A DNA stretch of 64,000 nt. Source: Cyclina sinensis. Lineage: Eukaryota > Mollusca > Bivalvia > Venerida > Veneridae. Shown in pieces: positions 46,101 through 61,100 of the stretch. The position numbers were made by a program, and so were the translations under genes. The notes beneath the pieces are model-generated. The model worked only from the letters and a program-made list of their open reading frames with translations. It was not told where the DNA came from and did no database searches. Where the stretch lies: the NCBI GenBank assembly GCA_012932295.1, contig JAAONU010000001.1:54781693-54845692 (forward strand). The letters run 5' to 3'. Numbering within the stretch: position 1 is the first letter of the stretch; each line of letters starts with the position of its first letter.

Positions 46101-49100
46101 CCTTCCAGGTCACTCCCAGCATGTCAAATTACAATTAACAGTAAATACATTCCTTGTTTCATATTAAGAATTATATCAAAGCATGATTTTTTGATAATTT
46201 AGTTGTTAGTTATGAAAAGCAGGCTTACTTCTCCAGACAAGAGGCTCCAAATGTAAAGAGGTATTTGATTGTCCTGTAGCCATCCAATCCTCCTGGAGTT
46301 ACCTCCCCATCAACAGATGCGTCTGCAACCTAGTTAACAAAACAACAACTTTTTAATCCAATGTATCATCACATACCAAAATACAGACCTTTTTCTTTCT
46401 AAGTCTCTCATATCCTTTTTTAAATGAACAACTGGAGAACTCAGCATGTTTTCACTAAGGAAAGGTCAAATCTTAAATACTGATACTGATGTGGCAAATT
46501 TATGGTGGCAAAAATTTAAGTTCAGTTTTGACTACTAAAAATCTTTATTGAATGGTATGTTCTCTTTGTCCTACCTTGACAGGGCATTTTGTCAGTAACA
46601 GTCCCAGAAGGCCCATGGCAAGATGTCTAGTGTTCACCTCATGGCCACTCTCTCCCCTGTAAAAGAAGACTTCTTCATTCAAAATTTCAAATCTTACAAG
46701 ATGCATCACTCAGTCTCAAGATAATTGTGTAAGCCATTGCACTTATAAGTAACAGCAAAAAATTCACAAGCTTTTATCAAGGTTTAACTCACCATCCAAA
46801 CATGTAACTTTTACAACTATAGTTTTGTCAAAAATGTAAAATTAAATTCAGCTCTATGCTATATGATATCACTTGTCTTTCATACAAAGGCTGCTGCAAG
46901 TTACACCAAAATTCTGCCAGAGACTTTTTTCTATCAACAGTGTATCAACTGCCTTATTACTTTTTTTCATCTAATGCCATTATTAACAAGGTCCAGTTCC
47001 GACCAAACAATACCTTGATATTTTGAAAAGAAGCTTCAAAAACTCGGGTGTCATAAAGTTGAAGCTTGTTCCACTGGGTCCAGCCTGCAGATATTAAATA
47101 TTAATGTATCAGCTAGAATAAATAAATAATTGATATAAAGCTGTTCTAAAATGCATGTTTAATCAGCTATTAAAGGGAAAAAAAACAAAACAACTGATAG
47201 TGTCCTATTTCATGATTACCAATTTAATAATTTTATACACTTTCTGTTTCTGTGAAATATTGTGCTGCTATTTTGAGATATTTTGTTAGCTTTATTAGTG
47301 TTTGGACTTTCTCTGTGTCACTGTTTCTAAGTTCATGCATGACATATCTCATTCTTATGTCAGAAACTGCCAATATTCTCAGGGCTGGGAATATAGTGGG
47401 GTTCAACCAAATGACCCTTAAATGGGTGAAAGGTTACAGCTGTTTGTAAGTTTGTAACCTTAATCAACTAATTACGTAAGTTCTGCTGCCAGAACATCAG
47501 AATATTACTTACTTCTGCTTGCAACATTACAAATTCCGATGTCTAACTTGTTAATAACAAGAGCTTACATTTGTGTCATGAGGGATCATGGCCCCTAGTA
47601 GACCCATGAATCTCTCCTGTGAGTGTATAGAAAATGCCTCCTCTTGCCTTGTCTCAATAGATCTGTTCTCAAACACACTCACTGATCTTTCTGCAACATG
47701 AAAAAACAAAACAAAATACAATTAAGTAAAGTGAATAATTCTTCAATAAATCAAAAAATCAGTACATGTGAAACTGCAAGATGTCAGCATTCTTTAATTG
47801 GCTCTGACTAACTGAACACTAAGAAATGTTTGCGGCCACTATATTTTGCGTTTTTCTTAGCCTAGACATTTTCATGGCTATAGACATTTGCAGTATCATA
47901 TCTGCAGTGAAAACCAAGAAAAAAGGCACTGTGGCTAAAAAATAACCATAAAGATCCATCTGACTCCAGAAATACAAAACGACTTGGCAATGTCGGTAAT
48001 CTAATCATGGAAATATATATCTGAATTGTTGTCTGCAAAATTGCGTGGAAAGTTGAACCTTAAAAAGCACCAATTATCCTTTGTATTTTAAAACCACAAG
48101 CAAAACATACAGTTTGTAGTCTTAGGTCACATATCTTTCTCTTTCACTTTTCAGGATCAAAACAAGTATCTATCACAGTTGCTTTCTTTGAAAGATACTT
48201 AGGCTTTCAGCTGGAAATGTTTGCATTTTTACTATTGGGGATTTTGCAGATTGACACAAACCGTGAAAGTTACTAATTTAAATGCACGAAACCATTGTTT
48301 GGTTTACAGTACCTGTATCTTTGTCTGTTTTGGATTCCTCACTCTGAGATTCTTCTGATATAATCTGTAGAGGTCTCTTCAGATTGTCTGAAAAAAAAAT
48401 GCAGATAAAATATCTCATAAATGCATGAAATGTAAGAAACACACAAAAGTAACTTTGCAAAACATACAAAGTATTTTATTTGTGTAAAAAAAATCATACA
48501 GCCCATGACCCTGAAGCTTGCAAGGCATGCAAGGCTTTTCAGTCTAAAACCAAAATCTCTTAATATTTATCAATCAAACTGTTGAACTTAAGAAATGATT
48601 TATTCGGCCTAATATTTTTTCCTACAAAACATGAGGAACAAGCAAATTTGCTAATTATATCCCCCATGTTAAAATGTTCATTACTTTTGGACATGCAAGT
48701 TTTAAAAATAAACTCCTTTTTAGATATAAATGCATGGTTTTGGATAAAAAACTTCAAACCATATAGACAAGAATTATTTCAGAGAAAGAAAGTGTTAAAA
48801 ATATTTTAGATTAGATCATCCTGACCAAGTTTCATTACAATTGATGCAAAAATATTATCACTACATTGTTAACAAACTAAGTGTGGAGGGACGACAGATG
48901 ATGGACAACAGACGACGGACACTGATCAATCCTAATAGCTGACCATGACCCTCTAGCTCAGATGAGCTGAAAATTTGGGACCCGAGGGCATGGTAAAAGT
49001 AATCTGTGTAAAATACCACAGCTCAAGTCATATGCAAAATATCCAAGTCCTTGGCCTTGTGGTTTTGGAGAGGAAGTAATTTTCCTATTTTCCTTTTAAA

Positions 49101-52100
49101 CTGTATAAAACTTTCGACTCTAAAGGTGCAACCTTTCCTGGTTCCTCTGACATAATTTTCAACATTCTCTGTACATTACCACAAAGAGGTGCCACATACC
49201 AATTATCATTGCAGTACATGTAGGTTTTACAGCTTTTAAATATAAACAATTGTTTAAAAACATTTCATAACTTTTACAGTTTAGATATCACAGCAACCAC
49301 AGTTCAAGAAAGACTGGAACTGCTAATGACAAATTTGGTAAAGTCCATGCAAGAATACCTGGGAAGTTCTAATGCTTTATGAAAAGCATTTTTTTTTAGA
49401 TTTCTTTTGTATAGGAAATTAATCAAAGGGTCATAACTCTGTTGTTACTGATCTGTACAAACTTGTACATACAACATCTTATACTGATGATAAATATTTG
49501 TGTTGAGTGACATGATTCCCCCCAACCCCATTTCCCCACTCCCGCAAAAGTTTTCCCTGAATAAGTGTATATGCCTTATATACTGTATGGGAAATTAATT
49601 GACGGGCCATAATTCTGGTGTTACTGATTTGATCAGAACAAATTTTATGCTGGAAACATCCCATGCTGAATGTATATATATTTGTATTGAGTGACATGAT
49701 TAAATTTTCCCTATATAAGAGAATATGTTTTATATACTGTAGAGAAAATTAATCAAAGGGCTTTAACTCTGGTGTTATTTAAATGACTGGAACAAACTTT
49801 GTTCTTGCACTGTCCCATACTAGTGATAGGTACTTGTGCTAAGTCTCATTAAATTCCCTTGACTGGTTACTAAGTTAAGAGATGGGACAGACAGAAAGAT
49901 GGATAGAAAGATGGAAGGACAACATGAAAACAATATCCCTCTGCCTATGGAGAGGGTATAAAATTATGCACAGTAAGATGAACTGATTTAATATAATATT
50001 AAAATCCTACCATCTTCATCGTCAGGCACCTGCTGTAGACAGTGTGTTGTTATGGAGATACACTGGTTCTGCAGGTGTGTAGCTAGTGAAGTATAGTCCT
50101 GGTCCATGACCACCCCATTCTCTGTGTTATATATGGTATCCCCCATGGATATAGCCAGCAGGGTAAATAACATCCAAACATGCTGATGTATGTAAGCTTG
50201 TATAAGAGAATCAGTCTCCTGGGATGTTTTTACTGTAATACACATGCACATTCATTTAGGTATCAATAGATTAAAGGTGGCAAATAAAAGCTGACAGAGA
50301 ATCATCTTGTGAAATATACACCTATATATAAAGTTGCATTAAAATTAGCCAAAATTTCATTTTTTATGATTTTTCCAGCTGTGTACTGTCTATCTTATAA
50401 ACATAACCTATAAATATTAACATTAATTCATAGTCAAATGAGAAAATATTTTTGCAAAACCTGGTTTTTATGCATTTCTAAACAATTGCTGCAGATCTTA
50501 TTATGATAGATAGGATAGTCAACTATAACTTACATTTCAGCTGGTGGAACTTGGTGATGGAATGCTGAGCTGTGTGCCCTGGGGGTTGGTGTGGCTTGAG
50601 GTGACAGCCAAGGCACAGATCAAAGTCCTCACACTCGTTACAGTGGATTCGAGTACCGACAATGAATGCATGGCATTTGTTACATTTGTACCTGTGAAAC
50701 ATGAAATTGTTCTCCCTATCAATGTTTATTTTGCATTTGGTACCAGTCTACCACATGACTGATGCCCCCCTGAGAGTTAAGTATTCAAGGTTGGTGGGGT
50801 GAGTGCAAAATACAGACTGACACATGGGACTTTGGTCAAACATCTTATCCAAAAAGACAACTAGTAGTGCTAGCAGAGAAGCATGGGGTTCAAACTCACT
50901 AGGCCTGGATTACAAGTCCTGTAAGTTATTACTAGACCACTGATTTGCCCCATATGGAACTGTTTTTGCCATACATGTATGTTATATTTCACTTGTAGAC
51001 TCAGTAATGTAGGCATATATAGTTGGAGATAAGTGTTACATATGATGGATAATGTAGTATAATTTAGTTTGCATAATCTAAGGAATTTACTGACTACCAC
51101 TTGACAAAAATTCCACTGAGAATCATAAAGAATCTATATATCACATAACGGTCTTTCACAAAGACTAGAAGTAAGTCGCTGTCTACCACATGTAATTATA
51201 AATGAAACCCCCATTTACTACCTTTCAGGACAAAAAAATGTGACAGTTTGAGAAACAGACAGGTGCATGAGGTCAAGATTAGAAATTATTTTGCATCAAC
51301 CAATCTTCCAGTACACTACAACCTTTCAGTTTATAAGCAATACTAATGAAGAAAGCAGTAAATGTTATTGTAGCAATAAACTACATGAGACTTACACAAG
51401 GTGTATGATATCATGTTCATCTGTATGCTTCTCTGGCTCTACTCCACCTGGAAACATACAAACATGCTGTCTCTGAACCAAGCACACAACCCAGATCTAG
51501 TTGTTTCTTTCTCGTATCTATAGTAAGACAACTACCTGACTACTGATCATACAACTACCTGATTACCGATCACACAACTACCTGACTACTGATCACACAA
51601 CTACTTGTCTACTGATCACACAACTACCTGACTACTGATCACACAACTACTTGTCTACTGATAACACAACTACCTGACTACCGATCACACAACTACCTGA
51701 CTACCGATCACACAACTACCTGACTACTGATCACACAACTACTTGTCTACTGATCACACAACTACCTGACTACCGATCACACAACTACCTGACTACCGAT
51801 CACACAACTACTTGTCTACTGATCACACAACTACCTGACTACCGATCACACAACTACCTGACTACTGATCAAACAACTACTAAACATTCAGTCTGACTTG
51901 TATTTGTTCTCTTGTATGCCCTTAAAGAGTATCTCGGTTAGATGAGGGGTAGTTTACCTACCAGTCTTTCCAGCAAAGAAAATGTACCAGACTTTAAGTG
52001 CCAACTTCATGACAAACTGGTCAGATCATCAGTGGTGATCAAACCAAAACGTGGCAAGTAAGACAGTGAGTTTAACATCTAATCTTGAAAGCAACGAAGA

Positions 52101-55100
52101 CATTCATAAAGCATAGTTTTAACATTTGATTACCTGCATAGCATGTGGAACATAGGTCCATATCTATACACTGGAGACATCTATATCTTCTGCCAGGCAA
52201 GGTGACATTGCAGCCATCACAATTAACTTCCACCTCCAGCAGATCACAGAACCGTGCAATGAACATCTGTACAGCCTGTCAAAGAAAATGTTAGCAATGG
52301 CAATACCTCTTCATCATTTTGCCTTCATGCAGAAAGCAGATTTAAACTCTCTGATCTAATGTGAGTTTTAAAATCTAGACACATCTTGAGACAATACAGA
52401 AAAGTTAAATGTGTTGAAAAATGTGCAATACTGTCCATCATTCTATTTCCTACAGGTGAATATATACAGTTTCTTAGACCAAAAAGCTTAATATTCAGGA
52501 CAGTCAGAGATGCTTGTTACTTGTTCGCTGGCCATTTTAAGTCTCAATAGGGATAGATAGTAAAAAAAAAAGTTTGTCTTAAAATTCAAGAAAGGTTTGA
52601 TTAAATTTGTCATGTCTACTTCAGCATAGTCTAGAAAATCTTTGCTAACTACTGAATCAGGGGACATAAAATGCCAGAGTTACCTACCTTTTTCTCCTCA
52701 TCACCTAGATCCTCCTTCTTTTTATACCAGGTAACAAAAGTGTCACTGCTACACTCGTCAAACCACTTCATATGCTGTGTATACTCCTTCAGTTCCTCTG
52801 CCTCATCCAGTCTCTCCATACGACAGTCACGCATCTTCACTGTCTCCTTGGCGATCATTGAAAACAAGTCTGGCAGCTTGACATCCGAGATAAAGTTCAG
52901 ATCATATGGCTGAAATTTTCAAGTACGTAAATGTCAGTACTGTGAGATGCCTTTATAGTAATTTACAGTATAGTACATGTATGTCACTCAAACAGAAGAC
53001 TGATATGTCCACACTATTAATAACATTGCAATGTACATGTTTTTCAGAAAATCTTTGCAGTTTTTTCTAGAAGTTCAGATTAATTTTAAAGTTCTATGTA
53101 GTTAAACACATGTAAACTTCTACAAACTCTATCTTTAGTATATCTTTATACTGATTAAAATAACAGACTTAATTTTATGCCTCCTTGATCTGTTAATTGC
53201 TATGGTAACATACCTGCCAGTTTATGTCTAGAAGATGAAGCAAGGCTCCCTGTATGTAATCATACGCAGCATGTAATTTCCTGTGACAATAAAACAGTTG
53301 CTTGAAATTTAGAAGTACAAAAAATATTTATATGCTTAAAGCCTGGAAGTAACAAAACTGTGTCTTGACTTGAATTCATTAATTGTAACTTTTCTTTCAA
53401 ATTCATGTCTGTTCTCCATTCTTTATCAAATTGTTTTGTATGCACTTTATTAACTAAGAAAAACAAATATCTATGAATACAGTGTTACAGCACAAATAAA
53501 TAAACTCATCTCTTGACTTAAAAAGTAAAATAAACTTCTTTAAGGATTCAAAGATAAAATCTGGAAGAAGAACTGAAACAATTCTTACGACTCCAGATCA
53601 TGTCTCCTATGTTTATGGAATGGATCAGTAAGTCTACGTATGAGGGTGTAGAAAGAGTGTCGAACTTTGGCTTCCTGCTCTAGGCCACATCCGTCCAAAC
53701 CCTCGGCATAATGTCTAGCAAACCCATCCTGGAAACTCAACATCTCTTGCAGAAATAGTACCACCAAGATCTATAAGAAGACAAAATGTGTGAGATTCAC
53801 AAGAACTTTACAGCATTCAATAAAAGGCAGCAAAAATCCTACAAAACTATGTTCATTCTATCTCTTCTTTTCTTGTTTCAAGGACCAAACATATTGAAGT
53901 CTTTCAATACCCTAATTTTATTCAAGTAACAGTTCAACAAATTCAGAGAAATCATATAAAGGCAGATTTGAGCCTTAATAGACAGAGACAATGGATGTGT
54001 GACTGAAAGGTCTAACCTGGAAGGGGTTGTCATAGGACATCATTCTAATGACTTCTGTACCAATCATATACACATCTGCAACAGCCTGGGCATGCTGAGT
54101 TCTCTCTTGTAACATTTTGTTCACTCTATTAAATAAAACAAGAGTGCCAAGATGGCCCTATATAGCTCACCTGAGAATCATTGCATAGAAACATCAAAAA
54201 TCAGGAAGTAAGTAAGAAGGTCAAGGCCAAGATCATCCATGGTCAAAGATTTAATCTGGATGCAAAATTATCTAATGTTTCATTGTTGTAGCTGAACAGA
54301 AGGTCTTCTAAGAATAGGCCCTGTGACCTAGTTTTTGACCCTGGATGACCCATATACAATCCCATCCTAAATCTCATCAAGACAAACATTCTGACCAAAT
54401 ATTAGAAAAACTGGATGAAAAATACAGCTTCTATTGCATACACAAGCTTTTTCTAAGATTTGACCCCATGACCTACTTTTTGACCCCAGATGACCCATAT
54501 ATAATCCCAACCTAGATTTTATCAAGACAAACATTCTGACCAAATATTAGGTAAATCGGATGAAAAATACAGCTTCTATCGCATACACAAGGTTTTTCTA
54601 AGATTTGACCCCGTGACCTACTTTTTGACCCCAGATGACCCATATATAATCCCAACCTAGATTTCATCAAGACAAACATTCTGACCATATATTAGGAAAA
54701 TCGGATGAAAAACACAGCTTCTATCGCATACACAAGCTTTTTACTAAGATTTGACCCCGTGACGTAGTTTTTGACCCCAGATAACCCATATACAATCCCA
54801 ATCTAGATTTCATCAAGACAAACATTCTGACCAAGTTTCATAAAGATCCAATGAAAAATACAGCCTCTATCGCATACACAAGGCAAATGTGAACAGATAG
54901 TCAAAAGGCGACGAACAGCCAGACAGATGACAGACATCCAGCGATAACAATAGCTCACCCCGAACATTCGCTCAGATGAGCTAAAAATATAAATGTATAT
55001 AAAATATAAATCTTTATATGAACTTCACAATTCCTTCCCGACATAGATTTTAACTGCTTTAAATGTATACACAGACGATGCAGAAATCAGACAGAAATCA

Positions 55101-58100
55101 CAAAATGGTATCTTGGTCTTTTACACGAAAGAATAAATTTGACAATATAGTACAAAACTAATGTCTTAGTATCTCTCTAACAAAATCAAATGTAATGAAA
55201 CTATAACAGAAATGATATATACATCACAATAAAAAATCTTGACCAGTCCATATTTTAAAGCAATCAAGCAACTCATGATCTAATGAAATAATGATGTACC
55301 CCATGGCATTGTTTGTTTCTGTATTTCAATCACAGTTATTCAGGATAGTATGTTAATTGTGTTATATTGTATGATATCTAGGTAATATGTCGCTAAAACT
55401 CACTTATCAATGCTCCATGCCTGATCTTGTACAAACTCCAGAACTAGTCTGAATGATGGAAACTTCTCTGCAATGTCAAACTGAAATACACAGATATACA
55501 CATTTTCTCTACATATGAAGACCGAAATTTTCAACACAGAGGTTCAAAAATTTTCAAAATTTCAATATTGTAAATCAAATTTTATGCTGATTATCTCCAG
55601 GTAGTAAAAGGGGCCTGCAGAGAAAATGTCCAACTGTTTGCTGCACTTAAATTTCAACAGAAGCAAATGTTGAAAATGCCTGTACATGTTTTTTTTTTTT
55701 TTATCTCGAAGTTATTTATGATAAGTTTTAAACAGGTCAATCAATGACCTTACTAATACATGTACTAGTATATGAAATTTACATGTTAAAAGGTGATCAT
55801 ACCTTGTTTCCAAATCGGTCTCCTCTCCTAGACAGCTTCTTCATTTGTTTAGACAGCTTCTGTTTTGATAACTGAAAACATAAATACCTTAATGATCATA
55901 CTGTATACATAAACATGTTCATACTACCTTGGTTTATTTCCTCTAGAATGTTACAAGTGCTGCTCAGAAACCAGTCATTCTTGACCATCTGAAACACGTA
56001 TAACAGAAATGACATACGCATGTATGAAAGAAACAAGTATAGATTTGTCTCTAGGGTAAAATATCCTAAAGTGTTCATGAATAATTCTAGAAGACTATTT
56101 ACCTCTTGTTTTAGCTGTGTTTTGGTAAGTCCAGCAAACTTCAACAAATACTCTGCCTTCTGCTTGCAAACAGTAGCTGTAAAGAAGAACGGAAGCTATA
56201 AGTAAAAAGTTTCCTAATCATTAGCTGTATGAATCTTTACAATTACAAACACTAAACAGCATATTAACATCAACTTTCAACAATGGTTGCTTAAATGTCT
56301 TTGCTTTACTCAGTTGCTGCAAGTCCAAATTCAACTGAAGTTTTTTTTTAAAGTCCTAAAATGCCCTTACCAAATGTTTGAACATAAAGGCATAGTTAAA
56401 TATAAACTGTGCAGGCATACCCTTAAATTAATGGATGATATATTGCCTGTATTTTTTATTGACTCATTCTATAAAAATAATGTAACAGATGGCAATCCAA
56501 CCAACAACTCCTTATATAAACACTAAAGCTATTGCATTTAGTCTTTCTGTTCTATGCAGAATTTATTTTACTGACACCAAACATCCAATAATATTAGATT
56601 CAATATCATTTACATGATTTTGGAGAATTTTTACTTCTAGAGTATGCCTCTTTTATAGCTAGCATATAAGAATCTGTTAGTTTCATAATGCAATTGTACA
56701 CCCCAATACTGTAGACATAGCTTAGATATACAAACCAGGATCATCTTCCTCTTTTGTTTCACTGTCCTCATTCTCTGTTGCAAGTTTCTGTTTTTGTTGT
56801 ACAAGTAGTGGCCTCAGTGTTTCAGCAGTTGTGTATGCCTGACACAGACCATCTGATATGGTACCTTCTGAACCATTCTGAACTGCAAAAACAGATTATA
56901 AACTGCTGTTACTTTGATAGGCTAAGCAGAACAGACACACAGGTTGGAATAAGTTTGCAAGATCTATAGGAAAATCTTTTCACGTTTAAGTGGATACAGA
57001 AGAACCCCTCCAAACTGGTTCTGCCTCTTAATCGGCAAAAATGGCCAGTCCAAATTTTTTCTTTTTACAATTTACCCTTTCAGACTGGATACCCCTTTAT
57101 TCCTGATACTGGATGAATTTGCCAAAATTCAATTTCAACATGAATCTACCTTCAAAAACAGGTCATGACTTCTCATGACTAAAAAAAAAAAAAAAATCCA
57201 GGCATTTACACCTAAAACGTGCCAAAGATGAAGTTTTTCATGCTATGCCGACTTTGATGACTCAGAGATTTTTATTGGTTTGTGTTGTTCAATTGATTAA
57301 TGTAAAAGGCATAGAAAACATTCAATGTTTTGGTTTCGCAGGCTGATTAGGTTCTGAATGTATTATTTTCTTTTTTGAATTGTGTTTTGAAATGTATATA
57401 TTTTGTAATGTATGTTCTTTCCACTATATTCATTTAGCATGTATAATAAAAGGCTTTTTTTTAATTCACAGCAAATTTGAAGTTTGTCAATGTAATAATT
57501 CCAATGCACTATGGGATGCCTTAACAGTCTTCTTATTTGTTTGTTTTCTGTCTTTAGTTAATGTGGACATTCTTCATTTCAATTTCAAAGATTCTATCAG
57601 AAAATCCCTCCAAAGTGGATACCTCTTCAAACCGGACAAAATGCCAGGTCCCAAGCTTGTCCGGTTTTGAGGGTTGTACTGTACCAGTAATTAAAATTAA
57701 CATCACTGCTTCTCTCCAACAACATACTGGCTACATCATAAGAGAGATAAATGTACTAAATCAGGTAGTGACAAACTGCATGGAGTGGAGCCAAAACAAA
57801 GAAGTGTGAAGCCTTAATTTACTATGGATTTACCAATTTTGTCTTTGAAGAGCAGAAGTCAGTACTCTGAACAATTATTTTTCCAGTAAATACTTTAAAA
57901 TTCTTTTTGTTATACATATCTAATGAGACACAATCATTGACCAAGTCCACTAGTATCATATGACATTCATTCTTTGTTTCAAACCTGGCCAATGTTTTCA
58001 ATATGTTTCTAGCAGAATACATGTATATCAAATGTGTCCTGATCACTCTACAAGCAGAGAAGAGGTTCAAAACTAAAATTTAACTTTACTGAAATCATGC

Positions 58101-61100
58101 AATGAATTGCTCTGAACATTTTCTTTTCCATTTATCAATCGCAATATTTTTTCCTAGTTCTGTGTTACTCACCATATTTCTCCAGATCATCTCTGAGTTG
58201 TTGAGTATGCCAGACAAGAGCACAGAACACAGCAAGTACAGCTGAGGTGACAGTTTCCCCACCCATTGGCAACACTTTACTTTGTTCCTTACACTTCTGT
58301 ATAAAGTCAGCTGTATTCTCCTCACCATTTATTACTGACAACAGGAACTCCAACACCACTGTAGTATCCTCTGAGGCCTGTAAACATGTAACAAATCAAC
58401 AATTATCGTGGGTAACCTTTGTTAATTCAATAGATGCTCTCACTTGTAACATGTAAAGACAGCTGCCTTCCCTGGAAGAGAAAAAGAATACCAGCTGCAC
58501 CATTCTGGCTGCCTCCTTGTGCAAAAACTAATTCCAACATCACCTCCTTCAACCTGTAATGAAGCTGTCTGTTATCTCCCTCTTGCTGTCTGGTTTCATG
58601 TATTTGCATGAAGCTATAGAAAAAAACTTGGCTGACATGAAAAAAGTATATAGTAAAAAAAAACCCCACATCATCATTTTAACTTTAAAACACAAAGACA
58701 TTTTATTTTAAGTAATATAAATTCATTTTACTATGTCGAGAAATACTTTGCAACTCACATGAAATACTCGGCCAAAAGTAGGCCAAAAGTAGAACTGTGA
58801 AAGGCACACTGTCAATTTCTGCAGACAAGATTTAAACATGTGACCTCAAGGTCAGAAATCTGACACTCAGACCCCTAAACCATGATGCATTCTGTTAGTA
58901 CCCCTGCCACAACAATATACTTACATATCTGCCTGACAAAGACCTCTGTAGTTTACCAATCATGTATCCCCCTCTAAAGAGTGTTGTCCAAAGTTCACTT
59001 CTCAGTATGTCCTGTTCTGCAGCCTCTTCTAACTCCATCAACTGGTCACGAGGTAACACTGGAACACATACATCTCAATTATCAAACTGACGTGCTTTCA
59101 ATTCTAAACAAAGAGAAGACTGATAAACATTTTTACCTACCCATTTCATTTAATTTTCATTATGAGCAGTCCAGCAGTTAAAATAAATGATCATTCTAAT
59201 AGAGCTCAGCTAAAAATAGTGTCATAAGTACCAATAACCTTAACCCTAACCCAATATAAACATATTTATATTCAATTTAAGTTTCCATGTATGGACCAGA
59301 AATACCTAGATAATGACCTTTCTTACGAGTGTAATTGCTAGCAATACCAGAATAATGACCTGAATTTTGATAAAACATTCATTGATCATTGCCAGTGTTA
59401 CAGCCTGACTTACCTGGATTTGCATTAAGTGTAGCACCACATAATCTTCCAATGAGTTTGGTCAGTCCAAGCTGAAGGTCAAATGGCCAAGACAGGGGCA
59501 TATCAGGACTCCCTCTGGCTGTAACCTTGAACTTATAGCCCCATTCTGTGTTACTACTGTCTGAATGAAACAGGAAGTGTATATGTGGCCCCATGAACTG
59601 AATTTGTTTGGGCCATTTTGGTGTCCCTACTTTTTGGTCAAACCTCATCTGCTGACCTTTGGCATCTGTAAACACTAAGTAGTCATACCTGAAATATACC
59701 AATACAGCAGTACACAAGGTTGTACAACACTCTTCTTACATGTCAGACAGGATTTTCTACAGTTTACACCAGTGCTAGAAAAACCCATCTTAAACCCCCC
59801 ATGTAATGTAAGTTGCATGCTTTAAATAACGTCAGTCCATTATGAATGAAGTTGTAAATTCATATGCTGCTATAAAAAACAGTGCTGAATAAAAATAAAA
59901 ATATTAGTAATAGCCGGCTCAAGGGTAACTGTTTAAGGCAGTAAGGAGGCTCTGCTGAGTTACCGCTAAACAGTTACCCGAGAGCCAGATATTCCCGTCT
60001 GTACCAGCAACCAGTGTAAGATTCTTATAATTCATCACCATGGAAAACTCCATAGATATTCATACAGTCTCCTGCTACTACTATCAACTCAGTGAAATTT
60101 ACATTAAACATCCAAAAATGTAGTGACATAAATTTCTGTGAATGTTTTAAGTGACTCATCTTTGTGTCATGCCACCAAACTTGTTCAGACTTGAGGAAAT
60201 GTCCAAAAAAAAGTATTCAGTTTTAACAGGCTTACAATTGAACCTATACAGTACAGCAGGACAGTGTGAAATTTAGACTGTGTTTCCTACAATTATAGAT
60301 GAGCAAAGGGAATTATTCATGATTTTCTTTTGAAATCTTTACTTCTTTCAACAATATAATTCTACGGAAAAAGAGGAGATTTTGTTTAAATAGTAAATCA
60401 ACCCCCTTCTTCTTTTCTTAAAAAATGATCAGATTTTCATACTAAAAAAATCATAGACACAGTACCTTCTTTCTGTTTCACATCTAGCATCAAACTCCAC
60501 AATGAATTTTGTGGCTCCAGGACAACTGAACACCTGGGTATAATGAACATTATTCTCATAGTTGTGAGCGGACTCTACCTCCCAGGTACGTAATATAATA
60601 TCCTCTGTATGTGCACTTTGCCAGTGGGCACTATTGATCTGAAGAGAAAACATGTGTTTGGAAAAACAAGAACTGTCACTGTAAGATGACAATTCCCCCG
60701 AAAGTGGTGCTTTGAACTTTGATCTGAGAACCAATCATTCAGGGGTCAAGGTCAAATAAATATAGGTCAGTGGGAAGGTCTTATCCAAAGGGGGTTGTGT
60801 CCAAGTATGAAGTAAATCCACTTACTAATAAGGAAGTTATGGGCAATGTGAAAATTTCTGGACAATTGGATCTTAAAGGTGAAGGTCATTCAGGGGTCAA
60901 GTGGGACAGTCTTGTCCAAAGTAGTTTTGTGTTTAAGTATGAAGTATATCCACATACTAATTTGGAAATTATGGCCAAATAATAGTTTTTGGACCATTGG
61001 ATATTCATTGGTCAAGGTCAAATAACTACGGATCAGTGGGAAGGTCTTGTCCAAATGGGTGTTGAGTCCAAGTATGAAGTAAATCCACTTACTAATAAGG

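Noticed and set aside
51526..51880. Regular short repeats resembling a CRISPR array
   Set aside because: Units are contiguous with no unique spacers, and the host is a eukaryotic intron.
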